A stretch of 64,000 bases of DNA. Origin: Sphingomonas sp. SORGH_AS_0879 (GTDB lineage Bacteria; Pseudomonadota; Alphaproteobacteria; Sphingomonadales; Sphingomonadaceae). The notes below the pieces were generated by a model. It was given only the letters and a program-made list of their open reading frames with translations, was not told the DNA's origin and did no database searches. Every line of letters begins with the position of its first letter. Position 1 is the stretch's first letter. The DNA lies in assembly GCF_030819175.1 (NCBI RefSeq), contig NZ_JAUTBJ010000002.1:10001-74000 (forward strand), in the 5' to 3' direction. Shown piece by piece: positions 9,330 through 17,953 of this stretch. A program made the translations under genes and the position numbers.

Positions 9330-9636
9330 GGTCGGATCAGGCCTCACCGACACGCATGCCGCACCGCCCTCCTGCCTTCCCTGCAAGGATTCCTCTGCGA
9401 AATTCATCCACCACCAACCCGGCGAAGGCCGGGGTCCAGTGACGTCACGATGGGAGTGACTTGCCAACGCCTTCCCAACTGGATTCCGGCCTTCGCCGGG
9501 TTGGTCTGGCGGGTTTTGCAACGATCCCCTTCCAGGGGAGGAAAAGGACCGTTGCCCATCCGTCCTGTTCAGGGAGTCGGCTAACGGCATCCGACAGCGA
9601 TAGCCAAGTGAGGCGTGACGGGATTACATCCGGCTC
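9330..9636. other. 307-bp gap with a family A repeat
   Basis: No gene is supported here. The gap holds a family A repeat (9414-9504), a short hairpin around CCCCTTCCAGGGG near 9525-9540, and the promoter region of the downstream DUF1345 gene. No terminator with a U-tract is seen after the DUF3597 gene. Confidence 0.7.
9414..9504. repeat. Family A palindromic repeat, intact copy
   Basis: Perfect 19-bp inverted repeat, CCAACCCGGCGAAGGCCGG at 9414-9432 and its complement at 9486-9504. It extends inward to 27 bp with two mismatches. The 53-bp spacing shows the size of an uninterrupted unit, compared with the interrupted copy at 4800-5040. Confidence 0.9.
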
Positions 9637-10299
9637 ATGACCACCACCCGCTGGCAGCGCCTGACGACCCGTATCGGCGACCGGATCGCACCGCCGCGTT
9701 TCCTGGCCTTCGCGCTGATCCTGATCGTATCGGCCATGCTCCTCGTTCCGCCGCTAGGGCTGACGCGGGGCATATTAGCCGGCTTCGATATCGCCGCCTT
9801 CCTGTTCCTCGTCTCGCTCATTCCCCTGTTGCGGCAGGGCGAGGCGGCGAAGATGCGGCGGCGCGCGGCACGGAACGATGCCAATCGCGCGGTCCTGCTG
9901 GTCTTCTGCGGCATCGTGCTGTTCGTCATCCTGATCGCGGTCGGGGGCGAGTTGCGCGGGCGGAGCAGCCCCGTCACCGTCGCGCTGGTCGTCGGCACGC
10001 TGATCCTCGCCTGGCTGTTCTCCAACATCGTCTATGCGCTGCATTATGCGCATCTCTTCTACAGCGCGGGGGACAAGGGGGATGTCGGCGGCCTCGACTT
10101 TCCCGACACGGCGGAGCCCGATTACTGGGACTTCCTCTATTTCTCGGTGACGCTCGGCATGACCTTCCAGACCTCCGACGTGTCGATCGCCTCGCGACGG
10201 ATGCGGCGGGTGGTGACGGGCCAGTGTCTGGCCGCCTTCATCTTCAACCTGGGCGTGATTGCCTTCACCGTGAATGTGCTGGGCGGCGGCGGCGGATAA
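9637..10299 (+). CDS. DUF1345 membrane protein
   Basis: A 220-residue inner-membrane protein with about five hydrophobic helices (near residues 20-40, 45-65, 87-107, 117-140 and 190-215). The DUF1345 hallmark in the loop before the last helix reads DYWDFLYFSVTLGMTFQTSD, the pattern by which I assign the family. The region resembles the pore-flanking loops of two-helix potassium channels, but no TVGYG filter is present. Role unknown. Monocistronic. Confidence 0.88.
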   Translation: MTTTRWQRLTTRIGDRIAPPRFLAFALILIVSAMLLVPPLGLTRGILAGFDIAAFLFLVSLIPLLRQGEAAKMRRRAARNDANRAVLLVFCGIVLFVILIAVGGELRGRSSPVTVALVVGTLILAWLFSNIVYALHYAHLFYSAGDKGDVGGLDFPDTAEPDYWDFLYFSVTLGMTFQTSDVSIASRRMRRVVTGQCLAAFIFNLGVIAFTVNVLGGGGG

Positions 10300-10392
10300 G
10301 GCCTAGCCACGGCGCGCGGGGAAAAGGTCTGGACGACTGGCCTATCGGGTGCCTAACCTGCCCGCATCTCTCTTCGCCGCAAAAGGCTCTCC

Positions 10393-12318
10393 ATGATCCG
10401 TCCCGTCTTTCGTTCCCTGATCGTCGCGTCCCTGGTTTCGACCGCCGCCGTCTCGCTCGCGCAGGTGCCGTCGGGCAATTCCGCCCCCGCCGGTCCCCTG
10501 CCCTTCGTCAACACGATCCCCGATGCAGTCGACACCCCCTATCCGGGCACGATCAAGCTGGTGGTCGACGCCACCGATACCGAGCGCGGCATCTTTCGCA
10601 TGAAGGAGACGATCCCCGTCGCCAAGGCGGGGCCGATGGCGCTGCTCTTCCCGAAATGGCTGCCCGGCGCGCACAATCCGCGTGGCGAGATCGAGAAGCT
10701 GGCGGGCCTGGTCATCAAGGCCAATGGCCGCATCCTGCCCTGGACGCGCGACCCGGTCGATGTCTTCGCCTTTCATATCGACGTGCCCGCGGGCGCGAAG
10801 CAACTCGACCTGGAGTTCCAGTTCCTGTCGGCAACCAAGCCCGACCAGGGCCGCATCGCCGTCACCCCGACGATGATCTCGCTGCAACCCAATTCGGTCA
10901 GCCTCTACCCGGCGGGCTATTATACCCGACAAATCCCGATCCAGATGACCGCGATCTTCCCCGCAGGCTGGACGGCGGCGGGCGCGGTTCCGGCCAAGGC
11001 GTCGGGCTCGACCTACACCTATGACACGACCAATTACGAAATCCTGGTCGATTCCCCGGTGCTGGCGGGCAAATATGGCAAGGTCTTCCCGCTGACCCCG
11101 CGCGTCAACCTGAACGTCTTCGCCGACAACGCCGCCGAGTTGAACGCCAAGCCCGAACAGATCGCCGCGCACCAGCGGCTGGTCGATCAGGCGGTCAAGG
11201 CGTTCGGCGCACAGCATTACGATCATTATGAATTCCTGCTGTCGATCAGCGACCAGCTCGGCGGCATCGGCCTGGAGCATCACCGTTCGTCGGAGAATGG
11301 CGTGACGCCGGGCTATTTCACCGAATGGGATTCGGGGCCGGGCCGCCGCAACCTGCTGCCGCACGAATTCACCCATAGCTGGGACGGCAAGTTCCGGCGC
11401 GGGGCCGATCTGTGGACCCCCGATTTCCGCACGCCGATGCGCAATTCGATGCTGTGGGTCTATGAGGGGCAGACGCAATTCTGGGGCTATGTGCTCCAGG
11501 CGCGGTCGGGGATGGTGTCGAAGCAGGATACGCTGGACCAATATGCATCGATCCTGGGCATCTACGACACCGCGCCCGCGCGGCAGTGGCGCGACCTGAT
11601 CGACACCACCAACGACCCGATCATCTCGTCGCGCAAGCCCAAGGGCTGGACGAGCTGGCAGCGGTCGGAGGATTATTACAATGAAGGCCTGATGGTCTGG
11701 ATGGAGGTCGATGCGATGCTCCGCCAGAAGTCGAACGGCACCAAGTCGATCGACGATTTCGCCAAGGCCTTTTTCGGCATCCGCAACGGCGACTGGGGCG
11801 AGGTGACCTACACCTTCCAGGATGTCGCCGACACGCTGAACGCGATCGTGCCCTATGACTGGGCGGGCTTCCTGACCAAGCGCCTGACCGAAACCGGCCA
11901 GCCCGCGCCGATCCAGGGCTTCGCGATGAACGGCTACAAGCTGGTCTACACAGCCGAGCCGACCCCGACCTTCAAGCAGAACGAGAAGGGCCGCACCGAT
12001 GTCAGCTACTCGCTGGGCATGGTCGTCTCGAACAGCGGCGACGTCACCAGTTCGATTTGGGACAGTCCGGCGTTCAAGGCGGGGATCGATGTCGGCACGC
12101 AGATCCAGGCGGTGAACGGCGAAAGCTATTCGGGCGACCGTCTGAAGGCCGCAATTCTGGCCGCCAAGGATCCCGCCAGGCCGGTCAAGTTGTTGATAAA
12201 GAACCAGGATCGCTTCCGCGAAGTGACGCTCGCCTATACCGGCGGCCCGCGCTATCCGCGTCTGCAGAAGGTGGGGACCGGCGAAACCGGGCTGGACCGT
12301 TTGCTGACCGCACGCTGA
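10393..12318 (+). CDS. M61-family metallopeptidase with PDZ domain
   Basis: A secreted or periplasmic aminopeptidase-type enzyme of 641 residues; M61 founders release N-terminal Gly or Ala. A signal peptide spans residues 1-23 (cleavage near SLA-Q). The zinc site HEFTH is residues 324-328 with H324 and H328 as ligands and E325 as base, and E358 in WVYEGQTQFWG is the expected third ligand. An N-terminal beta domain precedes the catalytic domain, and a PDZ-like domain lies at about 540-610 (AGIDVGTQIQAVNGES). Followed by its own terminator. Confidence 0.93.
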   Translation: MIRPVFRSLIVASLVSTAAVSLAQVPSGNSAPAGPLPFVNTIPDAVDTPYPGTIKLVVDATDTERGIFRMKETIPVAKAGPMALLFPKWLPGAHNPRGEIEKLAGLVIKANGRILPWTRDPVDVFAFHIDVPAGAKQLDLEFQFLSATKPDQGRIAVTPTMISLQPNSVSLYPAGYYTRQIPIQMTAIFPAGWTAAGAVPAKASGSTYTYDTTNYEILVDSPVLAGKYGKVFPLTPRVNLNVFADNAAELNAKPEQIAAHQRLVDQAVKAFGAQHYDHYEFLLSISDQLGGIGLEHHRSSENGVTPGYFTEWDSGPGRRNLLPHEFTHSWDGKFRRGADLWTPDFRTPMRNSMLWVYEGQTQFWGYVLQARSGMVSKQDTLDQYASILGIYDTAPARQWRDLIDTTNDPIISSRKPKGWTSWQRSEDYYNEGLMVWMEVDAMLRQKSNGTKSIDDFAKAFFGIRNGDWGEVTYTFQDVADTLNAIVPYDWAGFLTKRLTETGQPAPIQGFAMNGYKLVYTAEPTPTFKQNEKGRTDVSYSLGMVVSNSGDVTSSIWDSPAFKAGIDVGTQIQAVNGESYSGDRLKAAILAAKDPARPVKLLIKNQDRFREVTLAYTGGPRYPRLQKVGTGETGLDRLLTAR

Positions 12319-12360
12319 CGTCTTTCTGACGAGGGCGTCACTGCCCTCTATCGACACCCT

Positions 12361-12396
12361 ATGGCGGGTTGCGCTATCGCGCCCGCCATTGTTTTT
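12361..12396 (+). terminator. Intrinsic terminator after the M61 peptidase gene
   Basis: Stem ATGGCGGG (12361-12368) with CCCGCCAT (12382-12389), an inner GCG/CGC pairing in the loop, then TGTTTTT. It lies 43 bp past the peptidase stop and separates it from ppa. Confidence 0.8.
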
Positions 12397-12441
12397 CCAC
12401 CGGAACCCGGTTCCGGTCCATTGGCAAAGAAAGACTGACCG

Positions 12442-13020
12442 ATGCGCATCGACCTCATTCCCGTCGGCAAGAGCCCGCCCGACGACATCAACGTCGTGAT
12501 CGAAGTGCCCACCGGTGGCGAGCCGGTGAAGTATGAGTTCGACAAGGCGAGCGGCGCGCTGTTCGTCGACCGCATCCTGCACACGCCGATGCGCTATCCG
12601 GCGAATTACGGCTTCGTGCCGCACACCCTGTCGCCCGATGGCGATCCGCTCGACGCGCTGGTCGTGTCGCGCACGCCCTTCATTCCGGGCTGCGTCGTGC
12701 GCGCGCGCCCGATCGCGGTGCTGAACCTGGAAGACGAAGCGGGCGGCGACGAGAAGCTGGTCTGCGTGCCGGTCGACTCGACCTTCCCTTATTATTCGAA
12801 CGTTGGCGGTCGCGACGACCTGCCCGAGATCGTGTTCCAGCAGATCGAGCACTTCTTCACCCATTACAAGGACTTGGAGAAGAAGAAGTGGGTGCGCATC
12901 GGCACCTGGGGCGACCGCGACGAAGCCCGCCGCATCGTCGTCGAGGCGATCGAGCGCTATGACGACGCCAAGGCGAAGGGCGAAGAGCCGCACGACCACG
13001 ACGTGCCCGGCCGCGCCTGA
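12442..13020 (+). CDS. ppa: Inorganic pyrophosphatase
   Basis: Hydrolyses pyrophosphate to phosphate, driving biosynthetic reactions in the cytoplasm. 192 residues, the family I size. The signature DGDPLDALV carries the Mg-binding aspartates, preceded by RYPANYGFVPHTLS, with further acidic ligand positions in the EDEAGGDEK region. The C-terminal His/Asp/Glu-rich tail (EEPHDHDVPGRA) is a short extension. Monocistronic, followed by a strong terminator. Confidence 0.96.
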   Translation: MRIDLIPVGKSPPDDINVVIEVPTGGEPVKYEFDKASGALFVDRILHTPMRYPANYGFVPHTLSPDGDPLDALVVSRTPFIPGCVVRARPIAVLNLEDEAGGDEKLVCVPVDSTFPYYSNVGGRDDLPEIVFQQIEHFFTHYKDLEKKKWVRIGTWGDRDEARRIVVEAIERYDDAKAKGEEPHDHDVPGRA

Positions 13021-13043
13021 ACCTTTCGGATTTCTGTTGGAAG

Positions 13044-13080
13044 GAAACGCCTCGGTGCCCGGCACCGGGGCGTTTCTTTT
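13044..13080 (+). terminator. Intrinsic terminator after ppa
   Basis: A 16-bp stem with one mismatch (GAAACGCCTCGGTGCC paired with GGCACCGGGGCGTTTC) ending in TTTT, 24 bp past the ppa stop. Confidence 0.85.
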
Positions 13081-13092
13081 ATCCCCTCTTCT

Positions 13093-13512
13093 CGCTCCCC
13101 TCCCGCAGCCGGCAGGGGCCGTCTCTTCTTCTTTCTCCCCTCCCGCAGGCGGGAGGGGCTGGGGGAGGGCAATCCCGGAGCCCGGGGAGAGGACTTCCCA
13201 TGACCTTCGACTACGCTCAGGCTGAACGGCGGTTGAGGAAGCGGATGCGCAGTCCCCATCCTCCGTTCACGCTGAGCGAAGTCGAAGCGCACGCCCCGCC
13301 GTGCGGCATAGTGACGTGAATCCCTTGGCCTTCGACTATGCCCAGCCTGAACGGGACGGGGATAATCGGCGAAGAAAGAAGGATGGTTCACGCGGAGGCG
13401 CGGAGACGCGGAGGTGTCTCGCCCGTCGCTGACGGCATCCGGCAAAACCAAATTGACGGCAGGAAAATGACGCGCGCCGCCAGGCCAACCTCTCCGCGCC
13501 TCCGCGCGAACC
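13093..13512. repeat. Composite of families B, C and D repeats in the 502-bp ppa-GNAT gap
   Basis: The gap 13021-13522 carries no gene beyond the ppa terminator. In order it holds: family B CCCCTCCCGC-type hairpins (13093-13170), a half family C unit (13203-13237), a full family C unit (13253-13371, ends CCGTTCACGCTGAGCGAAGT and the inverted partner), and a family D element (13385-13512, left end starting GGTTCACGCGGAGGCGCGGA, right end its near complement). Three repeat types in one gap mark it as a repeat acceptor site. Confidence 0.85.
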
Positions 13513-13522
13513 CTCTTTCGCC

Positions 13523-14002
13523 CTACCGCCCCGCCAACCGCGCCAACGCCTCGCCGGAAACCCGCTGCACCGTCCACTCATCCATCGCCCGCGCCCCCAT
13601 CGCACGGTAGAATGCCACGGCGGGCCTATTCCAATCGAGCACCGACCATTCGAACCGGCCCCAGCCGCGATCCCGCGCAATACCCGCGAGATGGACCAGC
13701 AACGCCTTGCCCACCCCGCCCCCGCGCGCGGACGGCGTGACGTAAAGGTCTTCCAGATACAGCCCCTGCCGCCCGGTCCAGGTCGAGAAATTGGCGAAAA
13801 ACAACGCGAAGCCCACTGCCTGCCCATCGCGCTCGGCGATCACCGCCTCCGCCGCCGGGCGCTCGCCGAACAGCGCCGCTTCCAGCATCGGCTCGGTCGC
13901 GACGACGGCGTCGGGCTCGCGCTCGAACGCGGCCAGTTCGCGGACGAAGCGCAGGATGGTCGCCGTGTCGGCCCGCTCAGCCGCCCGGATGGTGATGCTC
14001 AT
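13523..14002 (-). CDS. GNAT family N-acetyltransferase
   Basis: A 159-residue acetyl-CoA-dependent transferase. The acetyl-CoA pyrophosphate loop is ARGGGVGKALLVHLA (about residues 91-105), preceded by the beta-strand LYLEDLYVTP. The C-terminal motif WNRPAVAFYRAMGARAMDEW matches the diamine/amino-acid acetyltransferase subgroup. The substrate is not determinable. The ATG at 14002 overlaps the end of the upstream exporter gene by 4 bp; a much longer open frame through the exporter is shadow. Confidence 0.88.
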   Translation of the reverse strand: MSITIRAAERADTATILRFVRELAAFEREPDAVVATEPMLEAALFGERPAAEAVIAERDGQAVGFALFFANFSTWTGRQGLYLEDLYVTPSARGGGVGKALLVHLAGIARDRGWGRFEWSVLDWNRPAVAFYRAMGARAMDEWTVQRVSGEALARLAGR

Positions 14003-14892
14003 AATCCCGCCTCGCTCTGGGGCCCCGGTCCCGGTTGCCGCACCGCGAAAACGCAGCCCGCGATGATCAGCGCCGCCCCGACCAGCGTGAACGGCGACAC
14101 ATGCTCCCCGAACACCGCATAGCCCAGGCACGCCGCCCAGACGAAGGCGGTATATTCGACCGGCGCCAATATCTGCGCCTCCGCCCGCGCATAGGCCCAG
14201 GCGAGCAGCAGCGCCGACAGGCTGCCCAGCGCCGCGGCGGTGACGATGGCGGGCCACTGCCCCATGGCGGGCCAGCCCGAGACGAAGGGGGCGGCGGGCG
14301 TCATCAGCACGGCGATCACCAGCATGGTGAACAGCGCCACCTCGGTCGGACCCGCGACCTGCGCCTGTCGCCGCAACAGCACCAGGCTGACCGCATAGAG
14401 GATCGAGGCGACGAGGATGGCGAGCGAGCCCAGCACCGTCTGGGTCGAAGCCTGCGCCTGCACCTCGCCGCCCGCGATCACCAGCACCCCCGCCCCCGCG
14501 ATCAGCGAGCCCAGGATCGCCGCCCGCCGGACCGTCTCGCCCAATGTGAAAGCCGCCAGAAACAACGCGATCAGCGGCGCCAGGAAGGTCAGCGCCACGC
14601 TCTGCGCCATCGGCACCCGCGCCAGCCCCCAGAAGAACAGCAGCACCGACGCGCCCCCGGTCGCCCCGCGCGCGATATGAAGTGTCAGCGCATGACGCCC
14701 CGGCCAGCGCCCACCGCGCAACAGGAACAGCGCCCCCGTGATCGCAACGCCCACCCAGGAGCGCCACAGCACCGCGCTATAGGCTCCGCTATCGATCGAC
14801 AGCCGCTTCATCAGCGTGTCCATCACCGAATAGATGGCGATGCCCAGCGCCGCGGCGCCGAAGGCGATGACGGGAGAGGTGCGCGCGCTCAT
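13999..14892 (-). CDS. EamA/DMT family exporter
   Basis: A 297-residue inner-membrane transporter with ten predicted helices in two EamA repeats (first about residues 8-140, second about 150-285). Members export amino acids, metabolites or drugs. The start at 14892 (MSARTSPVIAF) is preferred because it begins just before helix 1; an upstream in-frame ATG at 14943 would add 17 polar residues and cannot be excluded. It is translationally coupled to the GNAT gene, so acetylation and export of related small molecules is a possible link, as inference only. Confidence 0.88.
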   Translation of the reverse strand: MSARTSPVIAFGAAALGIAIYSVMDTLMKRLSIDSGAYSAVLWRSWVGVAITGALFLLRGGRWPGRHALTLHIARGATGGASVLLFFWGLARVPMAQSVALTFLAPLIALFLAAFTLGETVRRAAILGSLIAGAGVLVIAGGEVQAQASTQTVLGSLAILVASILYAVSLVLLRRQAQVAGPTEVALFTMLVIAVLMTPAAPFVSGWPAMGQWPAIVTAAALGSLSALLLAWAYARAEAQILAPVEYTAFVWAACLGYAVFGEHVSPFTLVGAALIIAGCVFAVRQPGPGPQSEAGL

Positions 14893-14974
14893 GCGGTCGG
14901 CGATACCGGGCGTGACGGGGAAAGGCGAGTGTCCGATCACCACGTCGCCACCCTCACCCTTCCGACGCTTCGCG

Positions 14975-15008
14975 CCTCCCTCCCTCTCCCAACGGGAGGG
15001 GGAAGGAT
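14975..15008. repeat. Short family B hairpin
   Basis: CCCTCTCCC-aac-GGGAGGG palindrome in the divergent gap between the EamA exporter and the beta-barrel gene. A single-hairpin, degenerate copy of the family B unit. Confidence 0.6.
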
Positions 15009-15098
15009 CAGGGTATCACCCCATCGAACATCTCCGGGATTAAACCCCGCCCCGCATCCGTTGCCCCTGCGAGACACGACACCAAGGGACAAAGGGTC

Positions 15099-15869
15099 AT
15101 GAAGACGCTCCTCGCCGCAACGGGTCTGGCCATGCTGCTGGCGGCGCCCGCGAGTGCACAGGTCACCGCCTCGATCGGTGCCGACTATACCTCGGGCCAA
15201 TATGGCACCGGCCAACGCGTGCGCAGCGCCAGTTCGACCGCCTCGCTGCGCGCCAAGCACAAGCGGGTGACGGTGTTCGCCGCGCTGCCTTATGTGCAGG
15301 TCGATGCGCCGGGCAATGTCGTCGCCCCCGGCGGGCCGCTGGGCCTGCCGATCCTGGTCGATCCTACCCGCCCCGCGACCCGCGTGAAGCGCAGCGGGCT
15401 CGGCGATGCGGTGGTGGGGGCCTCGGTGCAACTGGTGCCGCCGCGCCGTCATCACCTGGCGCTGGCGCTGACCGGCAGCGCCAAGCTGCCCACCGCCTCG
15501 GCCTCGCAAGGACTTGGCACCGGCAAGGCGGATTATTCGGTCGTCGCCGAAGCCGCCGTGCCGGGCAAGGTCACGCCCTTCGCGGCGGTCGGCCACACCT
15601 TTGTCGGGCAGCCCGACGGCTATGCCTTGCGCGACGTGACCAGCGCGCGCGGCGGCGTGGCGCTCGGCATCGGCAAGGCGAGCGAGGTCAGCGTCTCGTA
15701 CAATTACGCCTCGCGGGTCAGCGATCAGGTCGCCGACCGGCAGGAGATCGGCGCGGGGCTCGACACCGCGCTGTCGCAGCGCCTGTCGCTGGGCGTGCAG
15801 GGCAGCGCCGGGGTCAGCAAGGGCGCGCCGGACGTGGGCGCGGGGGTGCGACTGGGACTGCGGCTGTAA
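15099..15869 (+). CDS. Exported beta-barrel protein, transporter-like
   Basis: 256 residues with a clear signal peptide (residues 1-20, cleavage after ASA). The mature part alternates polar and hydrophobic residues in short strands ending in hairpin turns, and the last residues (GVRLGLRL) form a terminal strand. This fits an outer-membrane beta-barrel of the MetA-pathway/porin-like group, but the family call is tentative. It is monocistronic and ends flush against a convergent lipoprotein gene. Confidence 0.7.
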   Translation: MKTLLAATGLAMLLAAPASAQVTASIGADYTSGQYGTGQRVRSASSTASLRAKHKRVTVFAALPYVQVDAPGNVVAPGGPLGLPILVDPTRPATRVKRSGLGDAVVGASVQLVPPRRHHLALALTGSAKLPTASASQGLGTGKADYSVVAEAAVPGKVTPFAAVGHTFVGQPDGYALRDVTSARGGVALGIGKASEVSVSYNYASRVSDQVADRQEIGAGLDTALSQRLSLGVQGSAGVSKGAPDVGAGVRLGLRL

Positions 15870-16175
15870 TCAATCGTCGGAGGACGGCGGGTCCGCATCG
15901 GGGCCGAAATATTCGTAGCGATACGCCTTCAGGGCGGTCCCCACGCATTCGACGCTGGGCGCCGCCCGGACATTGCTGGCCTGCGCCGCGTCGCGATACA
16001 GGAAGCGGATATAGGGCAGGCCGCTGCGCGCCGTCTTGAACTCGGTTGGCGTGACCCCGCAGCTGCGGGCAATGCGTTGAAAGGCGCGCTTGGTCAGAAT
16101 GGGCTTTTTCGTCCTGGTGGTCGCGCAGCCCGACAACGCCAGGGCACCCACCAAGATCAACGCGATCCATCGCAT
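15870..16175 (-). CDS. Small lipoprotein
   Basis: A 101-residue protein with a lipoprotein signal peptide (ALALSGC, lipidated Cys17), a basic stretch (TRTKKP), and a small domain with two further cysteines (ARSCGVT and VECVGT) that could form a disulphide in the periplasm. The start at 16175 overlaps the end of the Nudix gene by 19 bp. The longer open frame on this strand is in-frame read-through of the Nudix region. Function unknown. Confidence 0.75.
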   Translation of the reverse strand: MRWIALILVGALALSGCATTRTKKPILTKRAFQRIARSCGVTPTEFKTARSGLPYIRFLYRDAAQASNVRAAPSVECVGTALKAYRYEYFGPDADPPSSDD

Positions 16176-16588
16176 ATCGTCACCCCTCTGCCCGCTTCGT
16201 CCCGCCAGCATGGCAGGATATGTTCGCGGAGCAAGGGCGCGATCGGCATCGCCTCGACCGAATCGACATCGACCCAGATCGCCTCCGCAATTTCGGCGGC
16301 GGGGACCGGGTCGTGATCGACGCACAGGTGAAAGACGGTGGCATCGACCTGGTGCCCCGGCTCGTTCGCCGCCGCGGCCGAGAAGCGACCGACCGGGCGT
16401 AGCGCGTCCTCCGCGATCGTCAGCCCGATTTCCTCGTCCAGTTCGCGGACCAGCGCGGCGGCGGGGGTTTCGCCCAGCTCGATCTTGCCGCCCGCCTGCA
16501 TGAAGAAGCGGGTTCCCGTCTTGCGGACGAGGAGGAGCCGTCCGGCGGAATCCTCGATCAGGGCGGCGGCGATGCGAATGACGGTCAT
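16157..16588 (-). CDS. Nudix hydrolase
   Basis: A 143-residue pyrophosphohydrolase of nucleoside-diphosphate-linked compounds. A perfect Nudix box spans residues 34-56 (G34, E40, R48-E49, E52-E53, G55), with metal-binding glutamates E52 and E53. The rest of the fold is short, resembling MutT/ADP-ribose pyrophosphatase-like members. It overlaps the downstream lipoprotein gene. The start at 16588 is the last ATG before the domain; upstream open frame runs into repeat DNA. Confidence 0.9.
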   Translation of the reverse strand: MTVIRIAAALIEDSAGRLLLVRKTGTRFFMQAGGKIELGETPAAALVRELDEEIGLTIAEDALRPVGRFSAAAANEPGHQVDATVFHLCVDHDPVPAAEIAEAIWVDVDSVEAMPIAPLLREHILPCWRDEAGRGVTICDGSR

Positions 16589-16610
16589 GCCCAAACCGTA
16601 ACGACACCCG

Positions 16611-16736
16611 TTCCTCCCCTGCAAGGGGAGGGGGACCATCCGAAGGATGGTGAAGGGGCGTTCGACAAAGGATGTCCTGTGAGGAAGCCGCCCTCCGTCA
16701 GGGCTGCGGCCTGCCACCTCCCCTTGCAGGGGAAGG
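16611..16736. repeat. Family B repeat between ispG and the Nudix gene
   Basis: Two inverted ends, CTCCCCTGCAAGGGGAG on the left and its partner near 16718-16733, enclose a centre carrying CCATCCGAAGGATGG. It fills the gap up to 6 bp from the ispG stop, so the ispG transcript would end in this structure. Confidence 0.8.
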
Positions 16737-16741
16737 CAAGG

Positions 16742-17869
16742 CTACTCCGCCGCGATGGCCGCCTTGGCGATATCGGCCGCTTCCAGTTCAGCGGCCTTGG
16801 CCTCGACCAGCTTGACGATATGGTCGACCATGTCGGCATCCTCGACCGTGTGGTCGGTCAGGCCCGACAGATAGACCATGTGCTTGCCATTGCCGCCGCC
16901 GGTCACGCCGATATCGGTTTCGCGCGCCTCGCCGGGGCCGTTGACGACGCAGCCCAGCACCGACAGCGACATCGGCGTGCGGATATGCTGGAGCCGTTCC
17001 TCCAGCACCTGCACGGTGCGGATCACGTCGAAGCCCTGGCGCGCGCAGGACGGGCAGGAGACGACCCGCACGCCGCGATTGCGGATGCCCAGCGCCTTCA
17101 GTATCTCAAAGCCGACGCGCACCTCTTCCTCGGGCTCGGCCGAGAGCGAGACGCGGATCGTGTCGCCGATCCCGAACCAGAGCAGCGAACCGATGCCGAT
17201 CGAGGACTTGACCGTCCCGCCGATCAGCCCGCCCGCCTCGGTAATGCCCAGATGCAGCGGACAATCGGTCGCCTCGGCCAGCCCCTGATAGGCCGCCACC
17301 GCCAGGAAGACGTCGGACGCCTTCACCGCAACCTTATATTCGTGGAAGTCGTGATCCTGGAGCAGCTTGATATGGTCGAGCGCCGATTCGACCAAAGCCT
17401 CGGGACAAGGCTCGCCATATTTTTCCAGCAGGTCCTTTTCCAGCGACCCCGCATTCACCCCGATGCGGATCGCACAGCCATTGGCCTTGGCGGCGCGGAC
17501 GACTTCGGCAACGCGCGCGGACGAACCGATATTGCCCGGATTGATCCGCAGACAGGCCGCGCCCGCATCGGCGGCTTCGAGGGCGCGCTTATAGTGGAAA
17601 TGGATGTCCGCGACGATCGGCACCCGCGCCGCCTTGGTGATCTTGGCCAGCGCGGCGGTCGAATCGGTGTCGGGGCACGAGACGCGAATGATGTCCGCCC
17701 CCGCCTCTTCGCAGCGCCGGATCTGGTCGAGCGTGGCGACCGGATCGCTGGTCGGCGTGTTGGTCATGGTCTGCACGGTGACGGGGGCATCGCCGCCCAC
17801 GGGCACGTTGCCCACCATGATCTGACGGCTTTGGCGGCGGACGATGTCACGCCAGGGACGAATGGACAT
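16742..17869 (-). CDS. ispG: 4-hydroxy-3-methylbut-2-enyl diphosphate synthase
   Basis: Penultimate step of the MEP isoprenoid pathway: reductive ring opening of methylerythritol cyclodiphosphate with a 4Fe-4S cluster. 375 residues, the bacterial single-barrel form. Cluster cysteines are in [11 protein letters not shown] (about 270 and 273) and [11 protein letters not shown] (about 305), and the glutamate of GPGEA completes the site. The N-terminal TIM barrel starts with [21 protein letters not shown] good promoter lies immediately upstream, giving little or no 5' UTR. Confidence 0.96.
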   Translation of the reverse strand: MSIRPWRDIVRRQSRQIMVGNVPVGGDAPVTVQTMTNTPTSDPVATLDQIRRCEEAGADIIRVSCPDTDSTAALAKITKAARVPIVADIHFHYKRALEAADAGAACLRINPGNIGSSARVAEVVRAAKANGCAIRIGVNAGSLEKDLLEKYGEPCPEALVESALDHIKLLQDHDFHEYKVAVKASDVFLAVAAYQGLAEATDCPLHLGITEAGGLIGGTVKSSIGIGSLLWFGIGDTIRVSLSAEPEEEVRVGFEILKALGIRNRGVRVVSCPSCARQGFDVIRTVQVLEERLQHIRTPMSLSVLGCVVNGPGEARETDIGVTGGGNGKHMVYLSGLTDHTVEDADMVDHIVKLVEAKAAELEAADIAKAAIAAE

Positions 17870-17876
17870 GGGCCCT

Positions 17877-17904
17877 TATATACGCGCCCGGCGTTGCGGT
17901 TCAA
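17877..17904 (-). promoter_or_regulatory. Predicted sigma70-type promoter of ispG
   Basis: On the minus strand TTGAAC (17904-17899) and TATATA (17882-17877) are spaced by 16 bp. The expected transcription start falls at about 17870, directly before the ispG ATG, so the transcript would be leaderless or nearly so. Confidence 0.6.
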
Positions 17905-17953
17905 AGTCAGTGCTGTACCAGACGCCCCATAATGATCGCCCGATGACCCCCCC

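Noticed and set aside
10342..13065. A 907-residue open frame on the minus strand opposite the M61 peptidase and ppa genes
   Set aside because: It runs antisense to two well-supported genes, has Arg/Gly/Asp-rich shadow composition and no recognisable domain. High-GC codon bias gives such long antisense frames.
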